The notes under the pieces: model-generated
The model's input: only the letters and a program-made list of their open reading frames with translations
Told to the model about the DNA's origin: nothing
Databases searched by the model: none
Program-made: the position numbers and the translations under genes
Source of the DNA: Platanthera guangdongensis
Lineage: Eukaryota > Streptophyta > Magnoliopsida > Asparagales > Orchidaceae
Reading direction: 5' to 3'
DNA length: 64,000 nucleotides
Assembly (NCBI GenBank): GCA_039583875.1
Contig: CM077149.1
Location: forward strand, 27,293,194-27,357,193
Shown: one piece after another, positions 32,362 to 42,683 of the stretch
How positions within the stretch are numbered: the stretch's first letter is position 1
Layout: each line of letters starts with the position of its first letter

Positions 32362-33420
32362 TTAGAACCTTCTGCACAAATTTGAATCAGTAGAACCAAA
32401 TATAATATCATCTACATAGATTTGTACTAGTAGGGTATGGGACTTATGGGTTCTAATAAAAAGAGTTTGGTCTACTCTACCCCTTATAAACTCATTTATC
32501 AGAAGAAAGTATGCTAGGGTATCATAGCATGCTCTAGGAGCTTGCTTTAGACCATATAATGCTTTATGCAATTTAAAAATATAATCAGGATTAGTTGAAG
32601 AGATAAAATCTGGGGGTTGTCTGACATAGACTTTTTCTTTGATATCTCCATTGAGAAAAGCACTCTTTACATCCATCTGGTATACTTTGAAATCTTTGTG
32701 TGCTGCATATGCTAAGAAGATTCTTATGGCCTCTAACCTTGCAACTGGTGCAAAGATCTGCTCATAATCTATCCCTTCTTCTTGAGAGTACCCTTGAGCA
32801 ACTAGCCTTACCTTGTTCCTTACAATGACTCCTTGATCATCCAATTTGTTTCTGAACACCCACTTTGTTCCAACAATGGAGTGATCCTTTGGCCTTGGTA
32901 CTAGTTCCCAAACTTTGTTCCTTTCAAATTGATGCAACTCTTCTTGCATTGTAATGATCCAGTGTAGATCTTGCTCTGAATCTTGAATGGATTGAGGTTC
33001 AATTTGAGAAAGGAAGCAAGTGTGCATCAGATTTTGGTTGACCTGATTTCTGGTTTGCACACCGGCTGAGATGTCTCCAATCACTTGGGAGATTGGATGG
33101 TCTCTTGATGTTACTAAATCAACAGGAGCTGTTGATTGTTCACCAACCTGTATTGTTGTTTCCTCTTGTGGTACAACAACAGGCTCTTCAAGAAGTTTCT
33201 CTTCAGGGTGATGAATGTCTTCTTCATCTTCACTGCTTTCCTCTTTTTGAATGATGTGTAACCTATCCAAGTCTTCTGCAAGAGAGTGTACCTGCAAAGG
33301 TTCTATGGTAGAAGTATTCTTCTCCTTGAAAGACATGTTAGATTCATCAAAAGATATATGAACAGATTGTTCAATTTTGAGAGTTGATTTATTATATACC
33401 CTATAAGCCTTACTGACCAT
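32362..33420 (-). pseudogene. pol: Copia-3 integrase C-terminus and RT
   Basis: The frame covers [26 protein letters not shown] (integrase C-terminal), an acidic linker, then [80 protein letters not shown] and the catalytic [10 protein letters not shown] (about 32370-32405). Motifs are intact, and this is the best-preserved RT of the three copia elements; the frame then breaks at 32362, near the end of the RT palm. Confidence 0.85.
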
Positions 33421-34631
33421 GGAGTATCCCAGAAAAACTCCTTCATCAGCTTTAGCTTGAAATTTTACTAAGTATTTCTTGTCATTATTATGAATGTAAC
33501 AAATACAACCAAAAATTTTAAATTAATCTACTTTAGGTTTCTTCCCTTTGAGTAATTCATAGGGAGTCTTGCCCTTCAGTTTATGTATTAAACTTCTATT
33601 CAACACATAGTTGGAGGTGTTCACTGCCTCTGCCCAAAAAGATAGAGGAAGGTGAGCATCTGACAACAATGTAGTGGCAGATTCAATAAGGGTTCTATTT
33701 TTCCTTTCAGTTACCCCATTTTGTTGAGGAGTTCTAGGAGTTGAGAAAGTGTGCCTGATCCCTTCACTCTGACAGAACTCTTACATAAGAAGAGAATCAA
33801 ACTCTATCCCATGATCACTTCTGATCTGGGCAATGTGAGTATTGAACTCACTCTGTATGCATTTGAGAAACTCTATCAAACACTTAAAATTATCAGAATT
33901 CTTACTCAGAAGAACACCCATGTGAATCTAGAGAAGTCATCTACAACCACTAAAGTATAAGATTTCCCTCCTAAGCTTTGTACTGTAATGGGTCCAAAAA
34001 GATTCATGTGTAACAGATACAAAATCCTAGGTGAATCACTCTTATTAAGTGACTTGAAACTATTTTTGGTTTGCTTGCCTAATTGACAAGCCCTACAGAG
34101 TCCTTCCTTCTCGTAGGGGCCAGAAGATAGTCCTCTAACAAGGTTGTCCTTGGATAGCCTAGCAATGGTTCTAAGGTTTATATGCCCTAGTCTCTTATGC
34201 CATAAAACATTAGGTCTACATATGGAGTTAAACAGGCAAATATCTACTTCAGTTGAAATAAAGTCTACTAAATAGATGTTACCTTTCCTTTTACCTGTCA
34301 ACACAGTTGTGTTGTCCTCTGATTTGATCTTGCATAAGGATTTGCTCGAAGTCACTTGGTAGCCTTCATCACATAGTTGACTGATACTGATCAAGTTATG
34401 TTTCAGTCCTTCTACATAGGCTACTTTCTTGAATGTGACTGTGCCAATCTGGACAGCACCATATCCTTTTATTAGTCCAAAGTTTGAATCACCAAATATG
34501 ACTTTGGGTCCAAGTATGGCTTTAAAGGATGTGAAATTGTCCTTGTTTCCTGTCATGTGCTTTGAGCACCCACTATCCAGATACCATTGCTTGTTTGATG
34601 TTGGATAGGTCTTCACCTGCACATAAAGCAA
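33421..34631 (-). pseudogene. pol: Copia-3 protease and integrase
   Basis: The frame 34631-33906 holds WYLDSGCSKHMTG (about 34545-34585), an intact D-S-G protease site, then integrase zinc region HKRLGHINLRTIARL...CRACQ and the core start (LLHMNLFGP, where the usual first catalytic D is N). Beyond 33906 the core is broken: [19 protein letters not shown] and ERKNRTLIE can be read in shifted frames, with stops near 33781 and 33525. In the +1 frame relative to gag. Confidence 0.8.
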
Positions 34632-34632
34632 T

Positions 34633-35532
34633 TTACTTGTTTTTGACCCAGTTTACCTTGGGCCTAGGTTGATAACCTTTAATTTCAGAAAAAAATGACA
34701 TCCCTGGTTGACTCTTATAACCTTCAGGATGATATCTCCTTGGAGGTATTATCCATTCAGTATAAGAGTTAAATCTTTGGGATGAAGGACCCCTAGGTTT
34801 GGAATTTGATTTACCATTGAAAAAGTTTTCAAAACTCTGATCTCTGCTCGACGATCGTTGAGCTAAGTTCGATGATCTTGGGTCAGATTGTCGAGCTCCG
34901 TTCGAAGATCGACTGTGGCAAAGTTCAGGGTTTAGAGATCGTCGACCTGAGTTCGAAGATTTTGCCTGAGATCGTTGATCTCTGTTCGGCGATCGTCTAG
35001 CTCCGTTCGATGATTTCTGTTGAACTCTTGTTTTCTTAGGTAAGTCAGAGTTTTTCCTAGCTACCTCTACAACTCCCTTCCCATTATCAGAGATAAACTT
35101 GATTGGGCTTGCTAATACTATAGGTTGGCTAGATGAAGCACCCAAGCCCAGTGTACTATTAAATCTTGAGTTCACTATGCATGTGATGTCCATTAGTTTG
35201 ATACTTCTCCCATTGAGGGATTCTTCAAACTTTTTGGCCTCTAATAGTTCACTTTTTAGTGAAGTTATCTTCTCCCTACAGCATTCCAACTCCTCATTGA
35301 GATTGAGGTTTTCTGATTTTAAGGTACTGTGTTCAGATAATTGATTTCTGAGAGAAATGATTTCCTTCTCAGATTTTAATAAGTCTAAAAATAGTGCTTT
35401 AAACTCATACTTGAAGTCCTCAGAGTTGAAATCAAATGAGTCTATTACCTGGTCCTCTTCAAGTTGAGTCTCTGAGTCTGACTCTGACTCTTCTACATCA
35501 GAATTGTGTTGTGAGGCATTGATAGCCATCAT
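34633..35532 (-). pseudogene. gag: Copia-3 Gag C-terminal region
   Basis: An acidic stretch (SDVEESESDSETQLEED), a likely coiled coil (LKSEKEIISLRNQLSEHSTL...) and an Arg/Ser/Asn-rich repeat region (RSSNGARRSPNRDQRS) are coded here. The repeat region (34843-35015) is coded by the same CGATCGTTGAGCTCCGTTCGA-type motif array found in the LTR, read in frame. The frame ends with a TAA near 34633, two bases after the pol frame opens. It plausibly fuses to the zinc-knuckle part upstream through a frameshift between 35707 and 35532. Confidence 0.7.
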
Positions 35533-35706
35533 GCAGAATTCCTTTTCTTCAGCATCATCTTCATCATCACTTGAGCTGGAAGAAGCCTCAGATTCTTCTT
35601 CTGTCTCACTCCAAGTTTCAACAACAAATCCCTTCCTTATGTGTTTGTTCTTGCTGGAGGAGGGTTTGACATTGCTATTCTTCTTGAAGTCCTTGTCTTT
35701 TCTTCT

Positions 35707-36135
35707 TTATTTCTTATCCTTTCTGTCCTTGTTTTTAGATTCTGGACAGTCATGTACAATGTGGCCTGGTTTTCTGCAACCAAAACAGATAATCTCTTTG
35801 TTATTTGATTTATCATACCTTGGCTTGTCATGCTCTTTGTATGATCTTTTCCTGAAGTCCTTTCTGGCCATCTTGTAAAATCTTTTGGCCAGTAGACTAA
35901 GCAACTCATCATTGCCTGTGACTTTGTCTTCAGGCTGATCTTCAGTGGCTTTGAAAGCTATTGATTTCTCCTTTCTTATAGCTGGTGAGGCATCCTTCTG
36001 CTCTTCCTCTCTATTCTTGATGAGCAGCTCATAAGACTTGAGCTTGCCCAAGAGAGCTTCAGTGGTGATCTCATTTAGACTTCTAGCATCCTTGATTGGC
36101 CAGATCCTTGAGTCCCAAGTGCTTGGGAAGCACAT
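35707..36135 (-). pseudogene. gag: Copia-3 Gag zinc-knuckle region
   Basis: WDSRIWPIKDARSLNEITTEALLGKLKSYEL is the Gag region that follows the UBN2 domain, and CFGCRKPGHIVHDC (about 35757-35798) is an intact CCHC knuckle for RNA binding. The frame stops at 35707 (KDKK, stop). A stop just upstream (36150-36155) separates it from the N-terminal part. Confidence 0.8.
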
Positions 36136-36153
36136 TAAGATTTTATCATTTAG

Positions 36154-36687
36154 CTAAGTCAATGAGATCTCTTTGTCCAAAGTTTTTAGCTCATTGACTA
36201 TGAGACTGAGTCTATTATACATGTCTGCTTCTGACTCAGCTTCTCCTTTCTTGAAATTCATATATTGGGTTATGAGGTGAGATCTTCTGTCTTTTCTCTC
36301 ATCAGCAGATCCTGAGACTATTTCAGATAGCTTGTCCCAGATGTCCTTTGCTGAGTTGCATTCAGCTACCTTTTGGAATATCTCATCAGACATAGTCTGG
36401 GCTAGAATGTTCATAGCTTTTGCATCTGCAACTTTCCATTTCTTGATCTCTACATCTATTCCTGATGGAGGTGGAACAGCACTTGTACTTATGTTATCTG
36501 GAGGTCTTGGACACACTGTCAAAACAGAATTGAAAATGTCCTCATAAATAGAGTTCATGTACAGTCTAATCCTTGCCTTCCAAAGTGAAAACTTAGACAG
36601 ATTGCACACTGGAGGTATGGTGCTAGCATAATCTTTGTTTTGGGTCATGTTTTGTGAAGAAATAAGCCTAATAACAAACTTAAACAA
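36154..36687 (-). pseudogene. gag: Copia-3 Gag N-terminal region
   Basis: UBN2-type Gag: NLSKFSLWKARIRLYMNSIYEDIF, AKAMNILAQTMSDEIFQKVAECNSAKDIWDKLSEI, and YMNFKKGEAESEADMYNRLSLIVNEL. A likely start is the internal Met at MTQNKDYASTIPP (about 36648), as the preceding residues are leader-like. The frame ends with a stop at 36154 close to the next gag segment. Sequence is clearly different from Copia-1 and Copia-2 Gag, so Copia-3 is a distinct family. Confidence 0.8.
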
Positions 36688-36793
36688 TCAGATCTAACTA
36701 GAAGGATCTTTGGGTTCAGGTGTTAGCCTGTGCAACCACTAAGGTATGGTATTTGTAACCAACCCTGGAAGATGTGGTATGTTTAACCAACCT

Positions 36794-36808
36794 GGCTCTG
36801 ATAACAAT
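36794..36808 (-). other. Primer binding site, Copia-3
   Basis: On the minus strand ATTGTTATCAGAGCC directly follows the 5' LTR. It matches TGGTATCAGAGC with one G to T change. Confidence 0.75.
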
Positions 36809-38385
36809 TGAAAGTGCAATTTAGATCTGATATACTCTAGAGGGGGGGTGAATAGAGTATGGTGCTTGCTAAACAACTTTTTACAACTGTTGTCGTATTC
36901 CTAGGTGAACAGGGAAGCAAATAACATAAAGTAAATATAAACACAGAACAATCACAGATCAATCACAAAGCACAGCCAGAAAACAAAAGAAAAACAAGCA
37001 ACCAGAAAACACAAGGAGCTATAGTGGTTCCCCAACCAATCTATGTACATCCACTCTTCTACCACCCTAGGTAGGAATCCACTGCATGATGAGTTGATCA
37101 GGTGTCCTGGACACCAATGAGCTTTTGATAAGGTGCTCAAAAACCAAACCAGATTTTTTTATCAGGTGTCTTGCCACCACTGAGTTTTGATAAGGTCTCA
37201 GAAACCAATCACAAACTTTTGAAGGGAGTTTGAAAACCCTTTACAGCAGAGAGAGAGAGGGATGAGATGATCTTCTCTATCAACAATCAGAGAGAAGATA
37301 ATGGATGTTGTCAAAGCTCCCCCTGAGATCTTGAGTTTTTCAGGAAGTGAAGCTTTGCAGTAGGGTGATAGGACTTCAGATGATTTGATCTCCAGCAAAA
37401 GATGATTTCAGCAACATTTGATATGTGAGGTGTCTGGAGTCTTGAATGATGATGGTCTTTGAACATTTGAATCAAGAGAGATCTAAAACTTTCAGTAAGT
37501 TGATCTCCTTTTGTGATGGTGTTCTTGAATGAATTTTTGAGACTGAGAATGTCTGCAACTCTCTTTCTTTCTCTTGTGTAATCATTGTTGTAAGAGTTGT
37601 AATTCTTGTTGTTGTAGAGAATTGTTATTGCATAAGTTATTGTTGTTGTTATTAGAGTTGTTGTTGCAGAGAATAATAATATATCTTTTATTCCTTTGAT
37701 CTGAATATAAATGATCCTCTGTCCAAGATAGCCATTAGTCTGTCATAAATGATTTTCATAACTGTATTTTGTCTTCTGGAGGAAAGTCCAATAAAACATT
37801 CCTTAAAAATTCCTTGAAACTTGCTCCAGATTAATTAAAAATGGCTACAAGATCTCTGACATAAATGCTGAGAATAATTCCACAACTGTCTGAATTTGAA
37901 TCTTTGAAAAACGTCTAACTCTTCAGAAAAATGTAGAACTGAGCTCCACTATCGTTGAACTGAGCTCAGAGACTGTACTTAGACAAAAACAGAGATCGTT
38001 GATCTGAGCTCAACTATCGTCGAACTGAGCTCAGAGATAGAGAATCAAACTGGATTAAAGAGCGTCGATCTGAGCTCGAAGATCGTCGAATGGAGTTCGA
38101 CGACTCGTTGAAGTTGAGCTCAGAGATCGTCGAATGGAGTTCAACGATTCGTCGAAGTGAGCTCAGCGATCGTCGAATGGAGTTCGACGATTCGTCGTCC
38201 TGAGCTCGACGAAATGACTTGGTCTCCAAAATTGAAAAACCTGGTCTTAAGGGCAGCTTCCAAACCTAAATACTAACCCTTAGACTCAATTCTAATTGTC
38301 CTTTAGATCTATACAATGAGGTCAAAACTTGTTTCCTAAGAGACATAGTGATCCTTTCCCAAATCAGTAATATGGTGTTCCAATA
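36809..38385 (-). repeat. Copia-3 5' LTR
   Basis: 1577 bp. On its strand it starts TATTGGAACACC (TG changed to TA) and ends GCACTTTCA. It has the motif array at 37930-38215 and a perfect C-loop hairpin, ATACTCTA (36832-36839) with TAGAGTAT (36853-36860). Frames at 36952-38229 within it are not genes. Confidence 0.9.
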
Positions 38386-38390
38386 ACCAT

Positions 38391-38868
38391 GACAGCTTTC
38401 AGCACAAGATACGGGAATTATGAGTTTACCGTCATGTCGTTTGGGCTGACGAATGCGCCATCCGTGTTTATGGATTTGATGAACAGGACGTTCAAGGAGT
38501 ACATGGACAAGTTCGTGATAGTCTTTATCGATGATATATTGGTGTACTCGCAGAGCGAGGATGATCACTTCAAGCATCTACATATGGTGTTGGAGACATT
38601 AAGGAGGAATCATCTTTATGCCAAGTTCTCCGAATGCGAGTTTTGGTTGTCCTCAATAGCATTCCTTGGTCATATAGTTAGTGGAGAGAGTATTGCGGTG
38701 GATCCGGCGAAGATAGTTGCTATGCGGGAGTGGCCTGTGTTGTCTACGGTACTTGAAGTCTGGAGTTTTTTGGGGCTGGCCTGTTATTTCGTGCACTTCG
38801 TACTGAACTTATCACGGATAGTGTTACCCCTCATGACTTTGATGAGGAAAGATCAAAAGTTTGTGTAG
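38391..38868 (+). pseudogene. pol: Gypsy-B RT, 3' part
   Basis: RT resumes after Copia-3 with [31 protein letters not shown] and the catalytic [10 protein letters not shown] (about 38519-38548; F/YxDD box), then [21 protein letters not shown] and the connection domain. The frame stops at TAG 38866-38868 just after DQKFV. The join across Copia-3 keeps the reading phase, counting one copy of the target duplication. Confidence 0.85.
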
Positions 38869-39634
38869 TAGCCTGAGTGCGCGTAAGATTTCGAAGATTT
38901 TGAGAGTCAGTTGACCACGACGCTTATTCTATGTTCACTGGTTGGGACCGAAGGATTCGAGATTTACAGTGATGCTTCAGGCAGTGGTTTGGGGTTGTGT
39001 CTTACTGTAGCATTGGAAAGTGATAGCTTTTGGCTCGCGTAAGTTGAAGGTTCACGAGAGGAATTATCTGGTATATGACTTGGAGTTAACGGCCATGATA
39101 TTTCCCCTGAAGCTGTGGAGGCAATACCTATATGGTGTGAAGGTTGATATCTATACGGATCACAAGAGCTTGAAGTACTGGTCGGATCAAAAGGATCTAA
39201 ACGTTCGACAGCGGAGATGGATGGAGTTCCTGGGGGACTACCCATTCAAGATTCATTATGTGCCTGGGAAAGGCAATGCAGTTACGGATGCGTTGAGTCG
39301 CAGGGCTTCTGCGCAGGACAACTGGTTGTCGGTTCATGACGAGCGTTTGATTCGGGAGTTGGAAGCATTAGAGATCTCTTGTGTTGACAAGCATACTAGT
39401 GCCGAAGCTCAATTGAACTGGACAGAAGTTCATTATGACCTGGCTGATTGGATTCGGCAGGCTCTTGATTTGGATAACAACATGAAGCCAATCATGGTTG
39501 AGGATTTTGATGGGTCAAGTTCCCAATTTGATGTTGTGGATGGATTGTTTTGGAAAGGCAGTCGCATGTGCGTCCCAAATATAGCTAAACTACGGGTGGA
39601 ATTGATGTATGAGGCTCATCATACCAAGTACTAG
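38869..39634 (+). pseudogene. pol: Gypsy-B RNase H and integrase start
   Basis: The part before 39020 (FEDFESQLTTTLIL, FEIYSDASGSGLGLCLTVALESDSFWL) is broken by small lesions. From 39020: FGSRKLKVHERNYLVYDLELTAMIF, VDIYTDHKSLKYW, RQRRWMEFLGDYPFKIHYVPGKGNAVTDALSRR is gypsy RNase H with its tether. The frame stops at TAG 39632-39634, inside the integrase zinc region (HTKY-stop-IHPGSTKM). Confidence 0.82.
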
Positions 39635-40377
39635 ATTCACCCAGGGAGCACGAAGATGTATCGTGATCTGAAGAAGTTGTTCTGGTGCCCAGGACTTAAG
39701 AAGGACGTGGCGCTTTATGTGGCGAAGTGTCAAACGTGCGCCTTAGTGAAGGCAGAGTGCCAGAAGCCTGGAGGTTTCTTGAAGTCCATGCCTATCCCTG
39801 AGTGGAAGTTCAATGATATTTCAATGGACTTTGTGCATGGGTTGCCAAGGTCGCAGAAGAGAAACAATGCCATCTGGGTGATCATAGTCGATTGACGAAG
39901 GTGTCACACTTCATTCTGAATATGAAGTATGATTCGGTGGAAAAATTGGCAAAACTCTATATGGATTACATTATTTGACCTCATGGTGTGCCCCGCAGCA
40001 TCGTGAGTGACCGAGATGGGCTGTTCACTTCCAATGACTGGAGGTTGGTGCGACAAATGTAGTGAACCAAGTTAAGTTTCAGCACGGCCTTTCATCGGCA
40101 GACAGATGGTCAGACTGAGAGAGTCAATAGGACGTTGGAAGACATGCTTCACATGTGCGTCTTGGATTTCGGGAAATAGTGGGAAGATCACCTGTATTTG
40201 GTGGAATTTGCTTATAATAATTGCTACCTAGAAAGTATTCAAATGCCACCCTTCGAGGTACTTTATGGTAGGAGATGTCGCACGCCTTTATCATGGCTGG
40301 AAACGGGTGAGTCAAAGCTGTACAAGCGGCAAGTAGTGGAAGATGCAACTTCATTTGTACGAACTAAATGAGAACGA
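39635..40377 (+). pseudogene. pol: Gypsy-B integrase zinc finger and core
   Basis: HPGSTKMYRDLKKLFWCPGLKKDVALYVAKCQTCALVKAEC is the HHCC zinc region, and [10 protein letters not shown] holds the first core Asp. A frameshift at about 39893 (VIIVD-stop) breaks the core; the SIVSDRDGLF and [21 protein letters not shown] motifs can be read at about 40000-40145, with several stops. Confidence 0.8.
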
Positions 40378-40866
40378 TTGTTAATCGCTCAGGACCGGCA
40401 AGCTAAATACTATAATGCCAAGCATAGGAATGTTGATTTTACTGTTGGCGAATGGGTGTATTTGAAGACTAAGCCGTTCAAGGGCATCTCACAGGTACGA
40501 TGCTTGAAGAAGCTAAGCCCGAGGTACCTTGGACCGTTTGAGGTTCTGGAGCGGATTGGCGAAGCAGCATATCGATTAAAGGTATCAGTGGAACTGAGTG
40601 GTCTACACGACGTATTCCACATATTGGTGTTACGGAAGGCAGTACAAGAGCCTTCGCAGGTGATTGCGGTCAACCAAGTACCAGTTGATAATGGGTTGAC
40701 GATGAAGATCAAGCCCATTCGCATTGAGGACTCGGAAGTCAAGCGACTGCGTAACAAAGAAATCAGGATTTTCAAGGTCCGTTGGGACAACTACGGTCGG
40801 TAGGAGCTCTCTTGGGAGCCAGAGAAGACCATGCTTGAGGAGTACCCAGAGTTATTCCACTCAGGT
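40378..40866 (+). pseudogene. pol: Gypsy-B integrase C-terminus (chromodomain-type)
   Basis: DRQAKYYNAKHRNVDFTVGEWVYLKTKPF, the GPY/F-like LSPRYLGPFEVLERIGEAAYRLKV, HDVFHILVLRKA and RIEDSEVKRLRNKEIRIFKVRWDNYGR are typical of Tekay/Del chromoviruses; the last part is the chromodomain-like tail. TAG at 40801-40803 replaces a Glu-like codon, and sequence ends at YPELFHSG (40865) where the Gypsy-C LTR begins. PPT and 3' LTR of Gypsy-B lie outside the window. Confidence 0.82.
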
Positions 40867-40999
40867 TGTAACGTCCCGAATCGCTCTAGGCCCCTAGTGT
40901 GTGTGTTTTGAGTCAGGAGGGTTGACTTGAGTCCTGAGAGTGCAGGGAATTGGACTGCACTTGTGGAGAAATGGAGAATCAGTGTAAAAAGGAGGTGAC

Positions 41000-41451
41000 A
41001 CGGGTAGGGACACGGCCGTGTGCCTACCCGTGTGCGTCGAATTGAGCTCGACGAGCCGTGTCGAGATCGTCGAGCTGTGTCGACACCAAGTGACACGGAT
41101 AGGGACACGGCTGTGTGCCTACCCGTGTGCGTCGAGTTGAGCTCGACGACCCGTGTCGAGATCGTCGAGCTGTGTCGACACCAAGTGACACGGGTGGAGA
41201 CACGGTCGTGTCCCTACCCGTGTGCGTCGAGTTGAGCTCGACGAGAAGTGTCAAGAGGCAACCCGAGAAGTACACGGCCAAGGACACGGCCATGCACACG
41301 GCCGTGTCATGTGGACACGGGTCGGGACACGGGCGTGTCCCAACCCGTGTCAAGTATTGAACCGACATGGAAACTGTCGTTGCCGCTCCGCCAGGCAGGA
41401 CACGGGTAAGGACACGGCCGTGTCCCTACCCGTGTCACATTTTATATATAT
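41000..41451 (+). promoter_or_regulatory. Gypsy-C LTR promoter region with long palindromes
   Basis: Tandem 95-bp units combine GTCGAGTTGAGCTCGACGA, GAGATCGTCGAGCTGTGTCGACAC and ACACGG/CCGTGT palindromes. The last unit, about 41400-41437, is a near-perfect 36-bp palindrome centred on GACACGGCCGTGTC and ends about 5 bp before the TATA box TATATATAT (41443-41451). The same arrangement recurs at 48490-48545 (minus) and 55936-55988 (plus). Confidence 0.75.
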
Positions 41452-41580
41452 AGGGGAGAGAAAACCCTAGCCGTTTTCATCCCCATTTCTTCCCCTAAGT
41501 CCTGTGAGAGCTCTTGGTGAGAGGAAAACGGCAGGAGCAAGTTCTACCGAAGGAGATCCGCCATCGCCGTGAAAGAGAAG

Positions 41581-41640
41581 ATGCCGCCAAGGAGAACTAC
41601 GCGATCCATGGCCGGAAATGGTGGTACCGCTGGAGCCAAC
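41581..41640 (+). CDS. gag: Candidate Gypsy-C gag exon 1, inside the LTR
   Basis: A 20-codon open exon starts with the first ATG after the TATA box (MPPRRTTRSMAG) and ends exactly before GTGAGT, a good splice donor. The basic MPPRR start is typical of gypsy Gag proteins. In intact layout it would join in phase 0 to the VPLHVEPMGG exon at the acceptor before gag. This LTR fragment is cut off from a gag gene on the plus strand. Copies: 48303-48362 (minus) and 56118-56176 (plus). Confidence 0.6.
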
Positions 41641-42683
41641 GTGAGTTTCCTACCCTCTCCCTTGGTGCTAGATCTATAGTTATGCCTTAGGAGAGACATC
41701 GACTCAAGAGAGTCTTGATGGAGAGGAGAAGATCTCTAGGTTAGGCCATGTTAGAACTTGTGTTCTAGACTTTAGATCTCTTCAACCCTTCCCCTTTTCT
41801 TCAATATGACAATGGGTGGATGGTCTCGTGAGGAGTTTATGGCCTTTGAGGTTGAATAAGGGAGGAGAACATTTCTGGAAAATTTAGGAAGGATCGCTTG
41901 AGGAAGAAGACGGACCGATGCCGTCCATTTTTCTTTAAGAAGCGTGCAGAATCTGTATTCTGCGCGCAGCGGACTTCGTGGCCATTTTTATGTATGCTAT
42001 GTCCAGATCTGGGCTTTCGGCTTAACACGAAAGTTGAAGCCCTTGAAAATATCTTTCCAACGAATGGTTGCACGACTTCTGGCGAAGTCTGTAGCCACGG
42101 GAAAGTCTAAACGAAAATGGTGTTTAATAAACCTCGTATGCAGAAACTGTGTTCTGTACGCAGCGGACTTCAAGTCCGATTTCAAATAGGATAATGTCAA
42201 ATCTGGGTTGAGCTCTGAATATGAAAGATGTAGTCTATGGAAATACCTTTCCATCGAGTGGTTACACGACTTCACCGGATTCCTGTAGCCTCGGGAATCT
42301 CCGGTCGAAGTTGCTCTCCAGACTATTCCTGCACTTAAAAATCTGGGTTTATAATATTTGGATTTGGATTCGGTGAAACTAATATTACAGGTAACCTTGA
42401 GGCTTGGATAAACTCTTATGAATAATTAATTCAGTTGCATAAATGATGAAGATTATTAATCGGATTTCATGTGATAGAATTGTAAGATAGTATACTTGAA
42501 TGATTTGACTGGTTAGAAGTTAGTAGATTTTTATACATGTGCATCTTGATATATTGTGTTGAAATTACCTGATATGACATATAGAAGGATAACTCATGGC
42601 CATGTGATTGTTGAATAGTGGATTGAATTTGGTAGTCCAATACTTAGAGCGTCGCCTTCCTATGGGTAGCATTGTGTAAGTTT

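Larger units (their letters stand above)
26315..38385 (-). mobile_element. Copia-3, SIRE/Maximus-like LTR retrotransposon
   Basis: This 12.07-kb element lies on the minus strand inside Gypsy-B RT. Order on its own strand: 5' LTR (38385-36809), PBS, gag, pol, palindrome array with TATA box, extra ORF, polypurine tract, 3' LTR (27897-26315). Flanking 5-mers are CCCAT (26310-26314) and ACCAT (38386-38390). LTR ends show point changes of the terminal TG/CA. Coding regions have more lesions than Copia-2, so it is older. Confidence 0.92.
40867..42683 (+). repeat. Gypsy-C LTR, 5' fragment (plus strand)
   Basis: It starts TGTAACGTCCCGAATCGC, identical to the LTR starts at 49263 (minus) and 63335 (plus). 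It includes two and a half 95-bp tandem units, a TATA box and gag exon 1. It ends at 42683 inside the LTR (GTGTAAGTTT), where the sequence switches to inverted Gypsy-C RT. The left junction with Gypsy-B lies at CAGGT (40862-40866). Confidence 0.85.

Noticed and set aside
40791..41470. Open frames in the Gypsy-C LTR array (also 48473-49203, 55599-56007, 63354-63842)
   Set aside because: They are repeat-derived peptides of the 95-bp units and present on both strands.
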